A stretch of DNA of 64,000 nt, taken from assembly GCF_026015625.1 (NCBI RefSeq), contig NZ_JAPDVG010000001.1, positions 3,565,001 to 3,629,000 of the forward strand, in the 5' to 3' direction. Source of the DNA: Segatella copri. GTDB lineage: Bacteria; Bacteroidota; Bacteroidia; Bacteroidales; Bacteroidaceae. Each line of letters begins with the position of its first letter. Position 1 is the first letter of the stretch. Below are positions 17,406 to 25,807 of this stretch, one piece after another. The position numbers and the translations under genes were made by a program. The notes under the pieces were generated by a model. That model was not told the origin of the DNA. It did not search any database and was given only the letters and a program-made list of their open reading frames with translations.

Positions 17406-17831
17406 ATGAAAGTATATTGGAGCAAAACAGCCGTATTGGGATTTATGTTTTTTACAATATCCCTCATTCTGGTTCTATCCTTTAAAGATAGTCTCAGCCA
17501 CCCATCTATTGGCATCTATCTGAGTCTGTTCGGCATCTTTCTCTCCGGGATATATGCCGCTCTGCCAAAAATTGAACCCGCAAAGCCAAAGAAAGAAAAG
17601 GAGAAAAAAGAGATCAGCGATCTCTATACTTTCTCTATGCTTTTCTGTTTGCTGATTAGTGCCCTTAGCCTCGCTGTCGGCATCATCAGTACAATTCTCG
17701 GTAATATGGAGATCAATTATATCTGTGCGGCCATATTCGGCGTATCTTTCACCGCGTTCCTTTACGGATCATGGTGGAAAATAAGTAACATAGCCTCCAA
17801 AGCCAATTGGAGTGAATGGGGATGGGTCTAG
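17406..17831 (+). CDS. Moron-type membrane protein
   Basis: 141 residues, with two hydrophobic hairpins: segments ~9-27 and ~35-53, then a Lys/Glu-rich loop (AKPKKEKEKKE), then segments ~75-98 and ~104-122. No signal peptide or catalytic motif. It is the only + strand gene between the integrase and the repressor, has its own promoter, and lies between the tail chaperones and the tape measure. These are the hallmarks of a moron expressed in the lysogen. Small membrane proteins of this type often mediate superinfection exclusion; that role is inference. Its stop overlaps the stop of the opposing gene by 4 bp. Confidence 0.75.
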   Translation: MKVYWSKTAVLGFMFFTISLILVLSFKDSLSHPSIGIYLSLFGIFLSGIYAALPKIEPAKPKKEKEKKEISDLYTFSMLFCLLISALSLAVGIISTILGNMEINYICAAIFGVSFTAFLYGSWWKISNIASKANWSEWGWV

Positions 17832-18139
17832 GATCCCTCCAACTTCTTGCACCATTTTTCAAACACTTCCAAATGTTCTTTCTTGGATAACTGCTTTTTC
17901 TTCGCTGTTGCCCCTGTATTGGATTCCCATGGGAACCTAAAAAGATCCTGTGGCTTAAGTGCTTTTTTGGAGTAAGGAGCCACACAATATAACGCTAACA
18001 TTCGTGTCTGCTCCCATACTTCTTGATGCTCAGTTTCCATCTTTTTGCAATATGCCGAATAGATGTGCCCAAATTCCTCTGGGGACAATCGGCAAAAATC
18101 GTCATAAGACAGACCAATCTCACCTATGGCGATCCCCAA
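17828..18139 (-). CDS. Tail assembly chaperone, T part (made by -1 frameshift)
   Basis: The frame has 103 codons with only a TTG as first possible start, suggesting it has no start of its own. A -1 shift at the A-run (18159-18167) at the end of the upstream gene reads without stop through KLGIYEIL into this frame, giving a fusion of about 218 residues, the lambda G/GT arrangement. The sequence is helical with conserved Trp/Phe clusters (FCRLSPEEFGHIYSAYC, FRFPWES) and a Lys-rich end. The fusion would recruit the tail-tube protein to the tape measure. Confidence 0.8.
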   Translation of the reverse strand: MGIAIGEIGLSYDDFCRLSPEEFGHIYSAYCKKMETEHQEVWEQTRMLALYCVAPYSKKALKPQDLFRFPWESNTGATAKKKQLSKKEHLEVFEKWCKKLEGS

Positions 18140-18153
18140 GATTTCATAAATGC

Positions 18154-18483
18154 CTAACTTTTTTTTTCAGCATCAGCCTCGGCATCATTCTCAGGATCTT
18201 CACCCGGTCCCTCGCTGATAGCTTCCGACCATTGCATCATGTCCTCCGGCGAAATATTATCTGCAAAGCTCATCAGATCCATATCGAACTCGATGCCATC
18301 CACCTTACAAGCGGATGCCACACAACAGAAGAGATACGTACACATCTCCGACAGATTTTCACCTGCCTCTGTCACTTCTTTACCTGTCAACTTCTTGAAA
18401 CGGAGCATAGCCCCCATAGAAGACCTACAAGGGTATGCCTTACCGTTGACAAGAATGTTGATAACACCATTTTTTTCTGGCAT
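18154..18483 (-). CDS. Tail assembly chaperone, G part
   Basis: 109 residues (INILVNGKAYPCRSSMGAML, FKKLTGKEVTEAG) with the small alpha/beta pattern of siphophage tail-chaperone G proteins and an acidic tail (GEDPENDAEADAEKKS). It lies between the tail tube and tape measure genes, where G/GT proteins are always found. The last codons contain the slippery run, so most ribosomes would stop at 18154 and some would shift into the T frame. Confidence 0.82.
   Translation of the reverse strand: MPEKNGVINILVNGKAYPCRSSMGAMLRFKKLTGKEVTEAGENLSEMCTYLFCCVASACKVDGIEFDMDLMSFADNISPEDMMQWSEAISEGPGEDPENDAEADAEKKS
18159..18167 (-). other. Slippery heptamer for -1 ribosomal frameshift
   Basis: Nine consecutive A on the coding strand. 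In frame it reads G AA AAA AAA AGT TAG, so an A AAA AAA heptamer sits in the zero frame three codons before the stop. The -1 frame stays open into the T ORF. Confidence 0.8.
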
Positions 18484-18539
18484 AACAACTACATTTAAAA
18501 ACTTAAACCTTAATTATGGAACTAACAAAGAAAAACTTT

Positions 18540-19007
18540 CTATTCGCTCTCATGTGCGACCCCCGATGTAGTGGCCTTACCCGGATAGGTAGTAGGCTCA
18601 CCATCGTTCTCCAATGTACCGCTGTATGTAACATCGTCATTGGCCGGAGCTTGCTTTTCGAGAGAGGCGATCACGAATTTACCGACGATCGATGGTGTGG
18701 CATCGCCCTCTCGCTCGAAAGCCTTAACATCGATGCTGTCACCCTTGCCCCACATTGGAGCGATCTCTGCATGTCCGTTCTCTGTCTCGTCATAGAAACA
18801 AAGACCCTCAAAGCTGATAGAGATAGACAGACCTGTGACCGTCTTACCTTTCCATTTGCCCGCGCTCTTCTTAGCTGTAGATACGGGCTTAACAGCATGC
18901 TCTTTGGTCTCACTATTATAAGTGACCGAGTGACTCGTACAATGGCCGACACATTTGTCACCGACCATCAGGAGCAAATCACTACCATTCACATAACCTT
19001 TACTCAT
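18540..19007 (-). CDS. Major tail tube protein
   Basis: 155 residues with the beta-sandwich pattern of siphophage tail-tube proteins (MSKGYVNGSDLLLMVGDKCV, SVTYNSETKEHAVKP, GLSISISFEGLCFY). The order tail terminator, tail tube, chaperones, tape measure supports it. It should polymerise as hexamer rings around the tape measure. 5 bp from the upstream gene. Confidence 0.85.
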   Translation of the reverse strand: MSKGYVNGSDLLLMVGDKCVGHCTSHSVTYNSETKEHAVKPVSTAKKSAGKWKGKTVTGLSISISFEGLCFYDETENGHAEIAPMWGKGDSIDVKAFEREGDATPSIVGKFVIASLEKQAPANDDVTYSGTLENDGEPTTYPGKATTSGVAHESE

Positions 19008-19011
19008 ATTT

Positions 19012-19398
19012 CTAAACCTTAATTGTGAATACTAATTGTTGAACATAAGCATCATCCTCATACCCCTCCTCACTTCCGGTTAAATAGCAACTGACGATTC
19101 TCTGATCACCCTTAACACCTTTCTTGGTTTCTAGGGCCTCTCTGACCGCCTCAGCTAATTCTATTCCGTCCGAATACTCCTGAGTATAACATACGATTTC
19201 TATCTGAACCGTATCTGCCCCGGGATAACCGGATTTTGTAGGAGCCTGATCCAATGATGCTCTACGATAGAGAATGTATGGCAAAACTGCCTTAGAGATG
19301 GCTACCGGGAAAATCTTATTTGTCTTAGACTCCACCTCCTTACTAGATATAAGCATATCTCTAATAACGTTGCCAACACTTAACGATGTCTTTGCCAT
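19012..19398 (-). CDS. Tail terminator / tail completion protein (DUF3168-like)
   Basis: 128 residues with alpha/beta composition; sequences such as YILYRRASLDQAPTKSG, DTVQIEIVCYTQEYSDGIEL and LVFTIKV resemble gp17/DUF3168 tail completion proteins that cap the tube and join it to the head. It sits between the HK97 gp10-like protein and the tube. The family match is by pattern, not search. Confidence 0.7.
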   Translation of the reverse strand: MAKTSLSVGNVIRDMLISSKEVESKTNKIFPVAISKAVLPYILYRRASLDQAPTKSGYPGADTVQIEIVCYTQEYSDGIELAEAVREALETKKGVKGDQRIVSCYLTGSEEGYEDDAYVQQLVFTIKV

Positions 19399-19399
19399 A

Positions 19400-19948
19400 T
19401 TACATCAATCCTTGTTTCTTAGCTGCTTTTTCGATGTTGGATTGAAAACTGTCAAAAAGATTATTTTCAACAGATCCCGCAGTCTTCTCCTCAGTCTCAG
19501 CCAAAAACCTATATCCGGGCATCTTTCCTGTCTGGTGGCCATCTCGGCGATACTGTCTCACCCTGTTACCCGACCATCGGCTCTTACTGAAAAAAGACGA
19601 TGTTCTCTTTCCCACATGGCGCAATCTAGTACCATCCTCAGCCCACATCAGGACAGGCTTCTCCAAACTTCTTCGATTCTCATGGATTCCTTTCTTGCCG
19701 AATGGCTTGACAGTTACCATGAAACCTAAACCAAATCGGTTCGGGTATGTCCTCACATAGATACCTTTGTCCAAACTCCGTTTGGTTCCCGGTCCTATGG
19801 CCTTAGAGTGCAATGTGGACACAGCGACCTTTTTAACCCTGTTTCCCTCTTTTCTCATTGCGCTCCTCATCGCCTTACGTTGTGTCTTAAGATCCAAAGC
19901 CTTATACACATCAGCGAATGGTCTTTGCAGATCAACCTCGTTTCCCAT
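19400..19948 (-). CDS. HK97 gp10-like head-tail joining protein
   Basis: 182 residues, basic, with the start pattern of gp10-like proteins (KALDLKTQRKAMRSAMRKEG, NRVKKVAVSTLHS), a middle section ending in a PGYRFLAET strand and a C-terminal helix (FDSFQSNIEKAAKKQG). It is in the expected slot between the head-tail adaptor and the tail terminator, one base from its downstream neighbour. Confidence 0.75.
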   Translation of the reverse strand: MGNEVDLQRPFADVYKALDLKTQRKAMRSAMRKEGNRVKKVAVSTLHSKAIGPGTKRSLDKGIYVRTYPNRFGLGFMVTVKPFGKKGIHENRRSLEKPVLMWAEDGTRLRHVGKRTSSFFSKSRWSGNRVRQYRRDGHQTGKMPGYRFLAETEEKTAGSVENNLFDSFQSNIEKAAKKQGLM

Positions 19949-19959
19949 CGATTAAGCAA

Positions 19960-20280
19960 TTATTCGTTAACTCTTACACACACCAATGTTTTCATGCCTT
20001 TATCCAAGTTAGGGATGATGTTAGTGACGGTGTAGAGATGCCCGCCGATCTGTCTTGCCCGCCAATTCTCCTCAACAGGATGAACATCCCGGATATTGAA
20101 CTCTGCCGAATAATCCGAAAAATGCTCTCCAACTTCTTCGCTGCGATTTCCGCTCTGCTTCACCCGCTCGGCATGTACCGTCCGAGTGCCGCGATATTCG
20201 GTGTTCTCAGCTCCGTAGTCATTGGAGGAAATGACAGGCTCCAACAGCTCTAACTTATATTTCATTCTTCCCGCTATCAT
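19960..20280 (-). CDS. Head-tail adaptor / head closure protein
   Basis: 106 residues, beta-rich, with the short start MIAGRMKYKLELLEPV followed by GTRTVHAERVKQSG, a pattern like the SPP1 gp16/HK97 gp7 head-closure family. It overlaps the 3' end of the connector gene by 26 bp if this start is used; the internal Met at MKYKLELL would give a smaller overlap (11 bp). Stops the connector pore and provides the tail docking face. Confidence 0.7.
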   Translation of the reverse strand: MIAGRMKYKLELLEPVISSNDYGAENTEYRGTRTVHAERVKQSGNRSEEVGEHFSDYSAEFNIRDVHPVEENWRARQIGGHLYTVTNIIPNLDKGMKTLVCVRVNE

Positions 20281-20578
20281 CCACTAACTTTCTAAAAGGT
20301 TTGATAAGGGCCTGTAGCGCATCTGGAACAGCGTGCATCTGTACGGTGCTCACGCTCTCACGCTGATTGTACCAATGTGCCGCCAACATCATCATCGCAT
20401 GTTTGAGCATTGGAGGGAATTTACCCTCCATCTGCTCCAATTCATCCTTTGATCTATTCGTGGCCTTGATAACTGCGCTCTCGGCCGTCTCCAATAATTC
20501 AGTTAAATAATCATCATCATCGGCAAAATCATCAGCCCTAACATGCTTTTTGAAAACATCCAAACTTACTACAGCCAT
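20255..20578 (-). CDS. Head-tail connector (gp6-like)
   Basis: 107 residues, all helical: VSLDVFKKHVRADDFADDDD, YLTELLETAESAVIKATN, and MLKHAMMMLAAHWYNQRES. This matches the gp6-like/DNA packaging connector family that forms a ring under the portal. It lies directly after the major capsid gene. Confidence 0.85.
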   Translation of the reverse strand: MAVVSLDVFKKHVRADDFADDDDYLTELLETAESAVIKATNRSKDELEQMEGKFPPMLKHAMMMLAAHWYNQRESVSTVQMHAVPDALQALIKPFRKLVDDSGKNEI

Positions 20579-20586
20579 ATAGGTGA

Positions 20587-21867
20587 TTATACCTTAGCGA
20601 CCTTACCCAACTTAAACGCCTCCTGACGGAGAGTCTTGGTGGCAAAGCCTGTATTGAGCACGAAATCAACACTATCCTGACGAGCCTTAGAGTATGGATC
20701 CACAATAAAGCGGATTGTGCCAAACTGACCGAGAGGCTGATAACGCCAATCACCGAGACCGATGTACTCAGTAACATCGATGATACGTACAATATCGCCC
20801 TCTGTGCCCTTTGCCGGAACATCAGATGCAGACGTATATGTGGCCTTGATCTTAGCCTCATCGCCATCGGTGAGAGTATGATCACTCCAAGCCGATCCGG
20901 TGTACTTCTTATATGTGATGGTACGATCACAGATCTGATTGGTTGTGTAAACAGGCAAACCGCAAAGCATGTGGTTCTGAACCATAGGGATGAAAATTCC
21001 CTTTTCGTTAACCGGAGTGCCCTCCAAGATGGCCTCCAAGCTCTTACTCATCACCCAACACATCATATCGCCATCGATACCTGTGGACAGAACTGCCGCT
21101 TTCATCTTTGAATTGAGCTCCTCGAATGTAGGAACCTTAGACAAAGCAACAGCCGAGTCTTTCATGCCAACGAATGGACCCACCAAATTGGTGGCCTTGT
21201 TGACCTTAGTAGTGCTAAACAGCACCTTGTTGAGCAACAGACGGATCGCCATAGGCATGATCTTACGGATGATCATCTCCAACACACCATCAGACTGCTC
21301 CAATGACTGATTGGTAACAGGGATGGCGATACCGACACGATCCGGATTAGCTTGCATCTTAGAGAATGGGATCTTTCGATCTGAGAGAGCTGCGCCCTCA
21401 CCCGCGATCTCAGCCTCAACCATCTCATACATTGGCCATACAAAATCACCGGACAGACCTGTAGGCATTGGCAAACCGACCTTATCGAGGATAAAGCCCT
21501 CCTGAAGAGGCTCCAAGATGTCCTGAATATTGAGAGGAACGAGATTGCCCTTGTTAATATCGGACACCATCATCATGTCTCGAACCATAATGATCTCTGT
21601 CTTCTGGTGGTTCTTGGCATTCTCACGCAAGATCTTAACAGCATCATTCATGGCATCTGGGTGCTCACGCAAATGTTCTGCTGTGGCGATCTGCATTCTC
21701 ATCTGGAGCATCTGATTATCGCGAGACAGGGCCGAAAACTCCTTGTTTTCCTCCTCGTTTCGCTCTCGATTCTCCTTTTGACACACATCCAAAATCTCTT
21801 GGATGCGATCGCAATTAGACTGATACGTATCAATCAGCTCGCGAAAATTTACTTTCTTTTTGTGCAT
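20587..21867 (-). CDS. HK97-family major capsid protein
   Basis: 426 residues. An N-terminal helical scaffold-like region (about 1-105; charged heptads such as ENRERNEEENKEFSAL) would be removed by the prohead protease. A capsid core follows with the N-arm and E-loop region (LVPLNIQDILEPLQEGFILD, GKVGLPMPTG-like segment) and a P-domain. LPVYTTNQI and FIVDPYSKA are typical late strands. It is flanked by the protease and connector genes in canonical HK97 order. Confidence 0.92.
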   Translation of the reverse strand: MHKKKVNFRELIDTYQSNCDRIQEILDVCQKENRERNEEENKEFSALSRDNQMLQMRMQIATAEHLREHPDAMNDAVKILRENAKNHQKTEIIMVRDMMMVSDINKGNLVPLNIQDILEPLQEGFILDKVGLPMPTGLSGDFVWPMYEMVEAEIAGEGAALSDRKIPFSKMQANPDRVGIAIPVTNQSLEQSDGVLEMIIRKIMPMAIRLLLNKVLFSTTKVNKATNLVGPFVGMKDSAVALSKVPTFEELNSKMKAAVLSTGIDGDMMCWVMSKSLEAILEGTPVNEKGIFIPMVQNHMLCGLPVYTTNQICDRTITYKKYTGSAWSDHTLTDGDEAKIKATYTSASDVPAKGTEGDIVRIIDVTEYIGLGDWRYQPLGQFGTIRFIVDPYSKARQDSVDFVLNTGFATKTLRQEAFKLGKVAKV

Positions 21868-21879
21868 AACTTATAACAA

Positions 21880-22581
21880 TTAAATAATACTTTTATTTGC
21901 AGCTATCTGCATTTCCCGCAATTGCTCCAAAACCTTTTTATTCTCCTCTTCCGTCTTAGGCTTCGGATTCTTGCTCTCTCGCTCTTCCTTTTCGAGCTCT
22001 TTGGCAAACTCCCTAGCCTCGACACTTGTGTCCGGATAGGCCGGATCGATGGCTAACGTGAAATCATAGATTCCTGTCATACCCTTGACACGATATTCAA
22101 TCATCGACACACCATTGACAACTGTGGCTGTACGCTCGACAAAATCACGATCCCAATAATGGGTGGTGAATGCAAAACTGCATCCGGAAATATCGCCTCT
22201 CTTGACTAGCTCCAAAGCCTTGTCTCCATCTGCTGTGTGAGGAGCCTCAAACTCAAAAGCCACTCCCTTATCATCAATAGAGTAGGAGAGTGTTCCCGCA
22301 CCCTTGTTGCTTCTGGCCAAGATGAGCTGTCGATCATGAAACATAGTCATTTTGATGTCCTGCGTTTTCAACAGATCCTCTGTAACTGCGCTTGGATCAA
22401 TGACCTCTCTTGCCTCACTCTCATCATCGCTCCACAAAGGTGCTGACGGAACATTGAACAAAATGGCATATCCTACAATTGTGCGGCTAGGAGCCTCACC
22501 CTCCGCTGATTCTCTCACTCTCAACTCTGTGGGAGTATAAAGAGATCGGCGGATCACTTTATCTTTATTCTCCTGTTTCAT
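21880..22581 (-). CDS. HK97-family prohead protease
   Basis: About 233 residues from the chosen start (MKQENKDKVIRRSLYTPTE), overlapping the portal gene by 17 bp. A frame extends 47 codons upstream but those residues only mirror the portal's frame and lack protease pattern. Motifs fit the S14/U35 phage protease fold: GYAILFNVPS, MTMFHDRQLILAR (catalytic His region) and RGDISGCSFAFT (Ser). Matures the capsid by cutting scaffold regions. The C-terminus is a charged coiled coil. Confidence 0.88.
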   Translation of the reverse strand: MKQENKDKVIRRSLYTPTELRVRESAEGEAPSRTIVGYAILFNVPSAPLWSDDESEAREVIDPSAVTEDLLKTQDIKMTMFHDRQLILARSNKGAGTLSYSIDDKGVAFEFEAPHTADGDKALELVKRGDISGCSFAFTTHYWDRDFVERTATVVNGVSMIEYRVKGMTGIYDFTLAIDPAYPDTSVEAREFAKELEKEERESKNPKPKTEEENKKVLEQLREMQIAANKSII

Positions 22582-23848
22582 CTTCGTTTTCCTTTTTATT
22601 ATTATCGGATTTGATATTATTGGCAACCTTGGATTCATCCATGATGTCTCTGAGATTGGCCGAAACCAAAACCTTATCTCCACCCTCGATCGGGAGCTTG
22701 TTTTCCTCTTTGCGCCAATCATTGACTGTGTAGATTCCGGCGGCGATCGTGGCTGCCTGATATTTCACCCGGCTGTCTAGATCACAGGCATAGAGGCCTC
22801 GACGATCAAACTGAAACTTTCGTTTGCAGCATAGAGATGGAGCCACCAACTTTCTCAAAAACTCATTCTCGATGTTTCGCAAAATCGGATTCAATGTATT
22901 GGACAGGAATGCCACATTTGCCATCTCGGCCGATTTGTAGTTATTGCTCGTATCATCGAAAACGAATGATGGATGAACACCAAAGAAACGGCAAATGTCT
23001 CGAACCGTAAATTTCCGACTCTCCAAAAACTGCATATCAGTAGATGATAGAGAGATCTGTTTGAAATCAACCTGCCCCGGCAAACTGACGATTCTGTCTC
23101 CATTACGGAATTTACCATCAATACTGCCCGCCGTCTTTTCCAATTCCTTGTCCTGATACTCACCGAAACCTGTCACCGATTTGTCGTTGCTGACAATGCC
23201 TCTCACGGTTCCACCATTGACAAATCGGGTGTAGGTTTCTCGATCGCCGGACAGGGCAATGTTCAATGTTAGCCGGGCATACGATAAAACGCTGAGGCCT
23301 GACTTACCATTGAGGGTATGAAACTTGATGTGCAATATCTCATCCTCATCATACGATCCATACACACCATTAACCGGATCCGAGACCGTGTATATATCAT
23401 TATAGATGTCGTGGCTTACTGTTCCGCGCCCACAAAGCACCAATCTATCCACCTCCATGGAGACGGTATTATAGATTGGCACAATGTACGCATTTCCCTC
23501 TAACAAAACATTTTCCACAACTTCTTTCCAAAAGTCAAAAGCACTTTTTGTGCTATCTGGCTGCACCGACAGGAGATAATGCAATCGGCTGTTGGTGTCT
23601 TCGACAAAGATTCCATCCTTGATCCTCATATAGAGTATCGGGAGATTTGCCACTCCCTCGCTGAGGAATTTTACGCATCTGTAGGCTGTTGCAACAGACA
23701 GGGCGGTGTTGGTTGTACCGCTCCATGTGAAAAAGTCCGTGTAATCACCTCCCATACGAGGGGACAATGGAGATTCAGACCCCGCCGGAGTGGGGTCCGC
23801 TTCTGCACTTCTCTTGAATATGTTTATAAAATCAGTCCAAAATCCCAT
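22565..23848 (-). CDS. HK97-family portal protein
   Basis: About 427 residues from the ATG at 23848 (MGFWTDFINIFKRSAE). The frame extends 10 codons further only through a TTG that lies inside the promoter, so that start is rejected. Family signatures are visible: TNTALSVATAYRCVKFLSEG, VAFLSNTLNPILRNIENEFL and the wing/stem order. Forms the dodecameric DNA entry ring. First gene behind a strong promoter (23868-23898), so it heads the head-tail transcript. The C-terminus is acidic and overlaps the protease start. Confidence 0.92.
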   Translation of the reverse strand: MGFWTDFINIFKRSAEADPTPAGSESPLSPRMGGDYTDFFTWSGTTNTALSVATAYRCVKFLSEGVANLPILYMRIKDGIFVEDTNSRLHYLLSVQPDSTKSAFDFWKEVVENVLLEGNAYIVPIYNTVSMEVDRLVLCGRGTVSHDIYNDIYTVSDPVNGVYGSYDEDEILHIKFHTLNGKSGLSVLSYARLTLNIALSGDRETYTRFVNGGTVRGIVSNDKSVTGFGEYQDKELEKTAGSIDGKFRNGDRIVSLPGQVDFKQISLSSTDMQFLESRKFTVRDICRFFGVHPSFVFDDTSNNYKSAEMANVAFLSNTLNPILRNIENEFLRKLVAPSLCCKRKFQFDRRGLYACDLDSRVKYQAATIAAGIYTVNDWRKEENKLPIEGGDKVLVSANLRDIMDESKVANNIKSDNNKKENEDETGE

Positions 23849-23867
23849 TATCTTATATTTTTGCTTG

Positions 23868-23898
23868 CAAAGATACAAAAAATAATAATACGCTCAAA
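23868..23898 (-). promoter_or_regulatory. Structural-operon promoter upstream of portal
   Basis: Read on the minus strand: -33 TTTG (23895-23898), a 19-bp spacer, -7 TATCTTTG (23868-23875). This is a full match to the Bacteroidetes consensus, 19 bp before the portal ATG. Confidence 0.8.
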
Positions 23899-23910
23899 AT
23901 CAGCGTTTTA

Positions 23911-23950
23911 GCTACATTTTGCTACATTTGGGAACATTTTGAAACATAAA
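23911..23950 (-). repeat. Four 10-bp direct repeats upstream of the late promoter
   Basis: GCTACATTTT, GCTACATTTG, GGAACATTTT, GAAACATAAA lie head to tail in perfect 10-bp register, 12 bp beyond the -33 element. One repeat per helical turn on one DNA face suggests cooperative binding of an activator or repressor. Confidence 0.65.
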
Positions 23951-24005
23951 GAAATATTATGCTACAAAGTGAGCACAAATTTCGGATTTTGTGCATCGAA
24001 AAAAT

Positions 24006-24051
24006 GCGGAAATAGAAGATATTTAATATTATTTATACTTTCCATTTCCGC
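24006..24051. repeat. 8-bp inverted repeat after terminase large gene
   Basis: GCGGAAAT (24006-24013) and ATTTCCGC (24044-24051) flank 30 bp of AT-rich DNA just after the terminase stop. A second pair, GCACAAA and TTTGTGC, lies at about 23973-23994. Without a T-run, neither is a convincing terminator. This 180-bp gap also holds the late promoter. Confidence 0.4.
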
Positions 24052-24058
24052 AAATATA

Positions 24059-25807
24059 CTATCTTTCATAGGAACTCATCAATCCTATACACATAAGAGT
24101 AGTGATCACTCCATCAATTTTCATGTACTGAGAGTACTTTATCGGCTTTTTATTCTCCAGATGATCCTCATCCAACACACAATTGGTCAAACAGAACACA
24201 TTGATCGGATTATCATTCATGATGATCTTAGGAGGATTCTCATAAGCTAGCATCTCAAACGACTCTACCGGGAGATTGAAACTGCCGTATGTCTGGCTGT
24301 ATGGAGTGAGGGCATTCTTACCTCCGAGAGAGGAGAGGATGTTTACTAGGTCCCGGCTCTTGTATTGGTCATACCCAATTCGGATGATGTTCAAAATCTT
24401 AGCTTTCGACAAAATATCATTGGCTATCATCTTCACATCGACCTTATCACCCTTACAGAATTTGAGATACCCCATTTTATGCCATTCCTGATATAACTGT
24501 TCATTCGGATGCCCTCTCAGCGCGCCATCCGGAAAATAATAATCCGTATAAGCATAAAAGCATTTATTGAATGAGGCATAAAGCAAATATGTAACAGCGC
24601 TGAAATCATCATGCACAGACAGGTCAAAAGATACGGCGCATTCCGGTCTTCCCTGCACGGTGTCGATATTAAAGCCCCTGCATAATTCCTTTGCCTTTTC
24701 ACGACCGAACCATCTCTTTTGCTCATTGATCGCAAAGATATTGAGCAACTTGGTCCTGAATGCCATCATATTCTCGGCCGACTTCAAAGCCTCCCTGTAC
24801 TGCCATTCATAGTAATCCGGCTGCACCGTCACACCCAGATGAGGCTGCACTTTGCTCCATGTACGCGGATCGTCCTCCTCATCATCCACATCCGGCATGA
24901 ACAGGGCGGCAAACGTGGTATCATCCTCCAACTCCTCCCGGAGGATCTTCTTAACACCCACCAACTCCTGTGCAAATGGGCCATCCACTACATCGCTCGC
25001 CGTGGTGATGATGATAGTGAGAGGCTCCTTTCTCGGACCCATGGATGTCGTGAGCACGTTCTTAAGATCCGCTCCGTTTTTCCCAGCTGTGTTCCTCGCT
25101 TGGGCATACTCATCCATGATCACCAATGAGGCAAACAGACCATCTTTAGTCCGGGCATTCGCCGTCAAACATTGGATGAGGCTGTTTCTCCCTCGGTCCT
25201 TGAACGTGATCTTCTCTCGATTGACCCGGAAATGTTTCTCCCTCGGATCCATGTCGAGCATGATGTTACGGATCTCATCGAAACAGATCTTTGCCTGATC
25301 ATAGCTATTCGCGCCCACATACGCCTCGGCATTGTTATCCCCAAGCAACATGTCATAGACTGCGAGGGCCGCACAGGATGTGGTCTTGCTGTACTTACGA
25401 GGAACAAATAAATATGCCGTTCTGATCAGTCTGCGACCGTCCGACTTCCGGGCAAAGCCATAGATGTTCCCAAATTGAAAAGCCTGTACCGGAGTCAACT
25501 TATATCGTCTGCGTCCATTGATGCCGCTAAATCTCAGCATCTCATAAAACTTGAAAAACAGTTTCACCCGCTTCGGCTTCCAATCATTCCTATCGAGCAT
25601 CTTGAAAAAACGGAGGATGGCCAATAGCTCATATAGGTTATGCTCCTCCGGATGATCGATGTTATTAAACACATAATCGCCTATACGCTTGTCTGTATCT
25701 ACAAGCGCATAAGCGTATCTTTTGGCATAGAGATCTCTATTGCTCCGCAACTCCTCGACCACTCTTGCCTTGTATTGTCTCCACTTTACTTTTTCCTCTT
25801 CCTGCAT
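24059..25807 (-). CDS. terL: Terminase large subunit
   Basis: 582 residues. The N-terminal ATPase has a Walker A-like YLFVPRKYSKTTSCAALAVY and Walker B LFASLVIMDEYAQ, with the coupling motif near LTIIITTASD. The C-terminal RNase H-like nuclease has CAVSFDLSVHDDFSAVTYLL (metal Asp) and RIGYDQYKSRDLV. It cuts and pumps DNA into the prohead. It overlaps terS by one base (stop/start). Belongs to the Terminase_1-like group by pattern. Confidence 0.93.
   Translation of the reverse strand: MQEEEKVKWRQYKARVVEELRSNRDLYAKRYAYALVDTDKRIGDYVFNNIDHPEEHNLYELLAILRFFKMLDRNDWKPKRVKLFFKFYEMLRFSGINGRRRYKLTPVQAFQFGNIYGFARKSDGRRLIRTAYLFVPRKYSKTTSCAALAVYDMLLGDNNAEAYVGANSYDQAKICFDEIRNIMLDMDPREKHFRVNREKITFKDRGRNSLIQCLTANARTKDGLFASLVIMDEYAQARNTAGKNGADLKNVLTTSMGPRKEPLTIIITTASDVVDGPFAQELVGVKKILREELEDDTTFAALFMPDVDDEEDDPRTWSKVQPHLGVTVQPDYYEWQYREALKSAENMMAFRTKLLNIFAINEQKRWFGREKAKELCRGFNIDTVQGRPECAVSFDLSVHDDFSAVTYLLYASFNKCFYAYTDYYFPDGALRGHPNEQLYQEWHKMGYLKFCKGDKVDVKMIANDILSKAKILNIIRIGYDQYKSRDLVNILSSLGGKNALTPYSQTYGSFNLPVESFEMLAYENPPKIIMNDNPINVFCLTNCVLDEDHLENKKPIKYSQYMKIDGVITTLMCIGLMSSYER

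Noticed and set aside
22582..22722. 47 extra N-terminal residues on the prohead protease
   Set aside because: They overlap the portal gene in another frame and look like a mirrored basic sequence; the Met at 22581 starts the conserved region.
23849..23878. Portal start at 23878 (TTG)
   Set aside because: This start falls inside the -7 promoter element; the ATG at 23848 is downstream and matches family N-termini.
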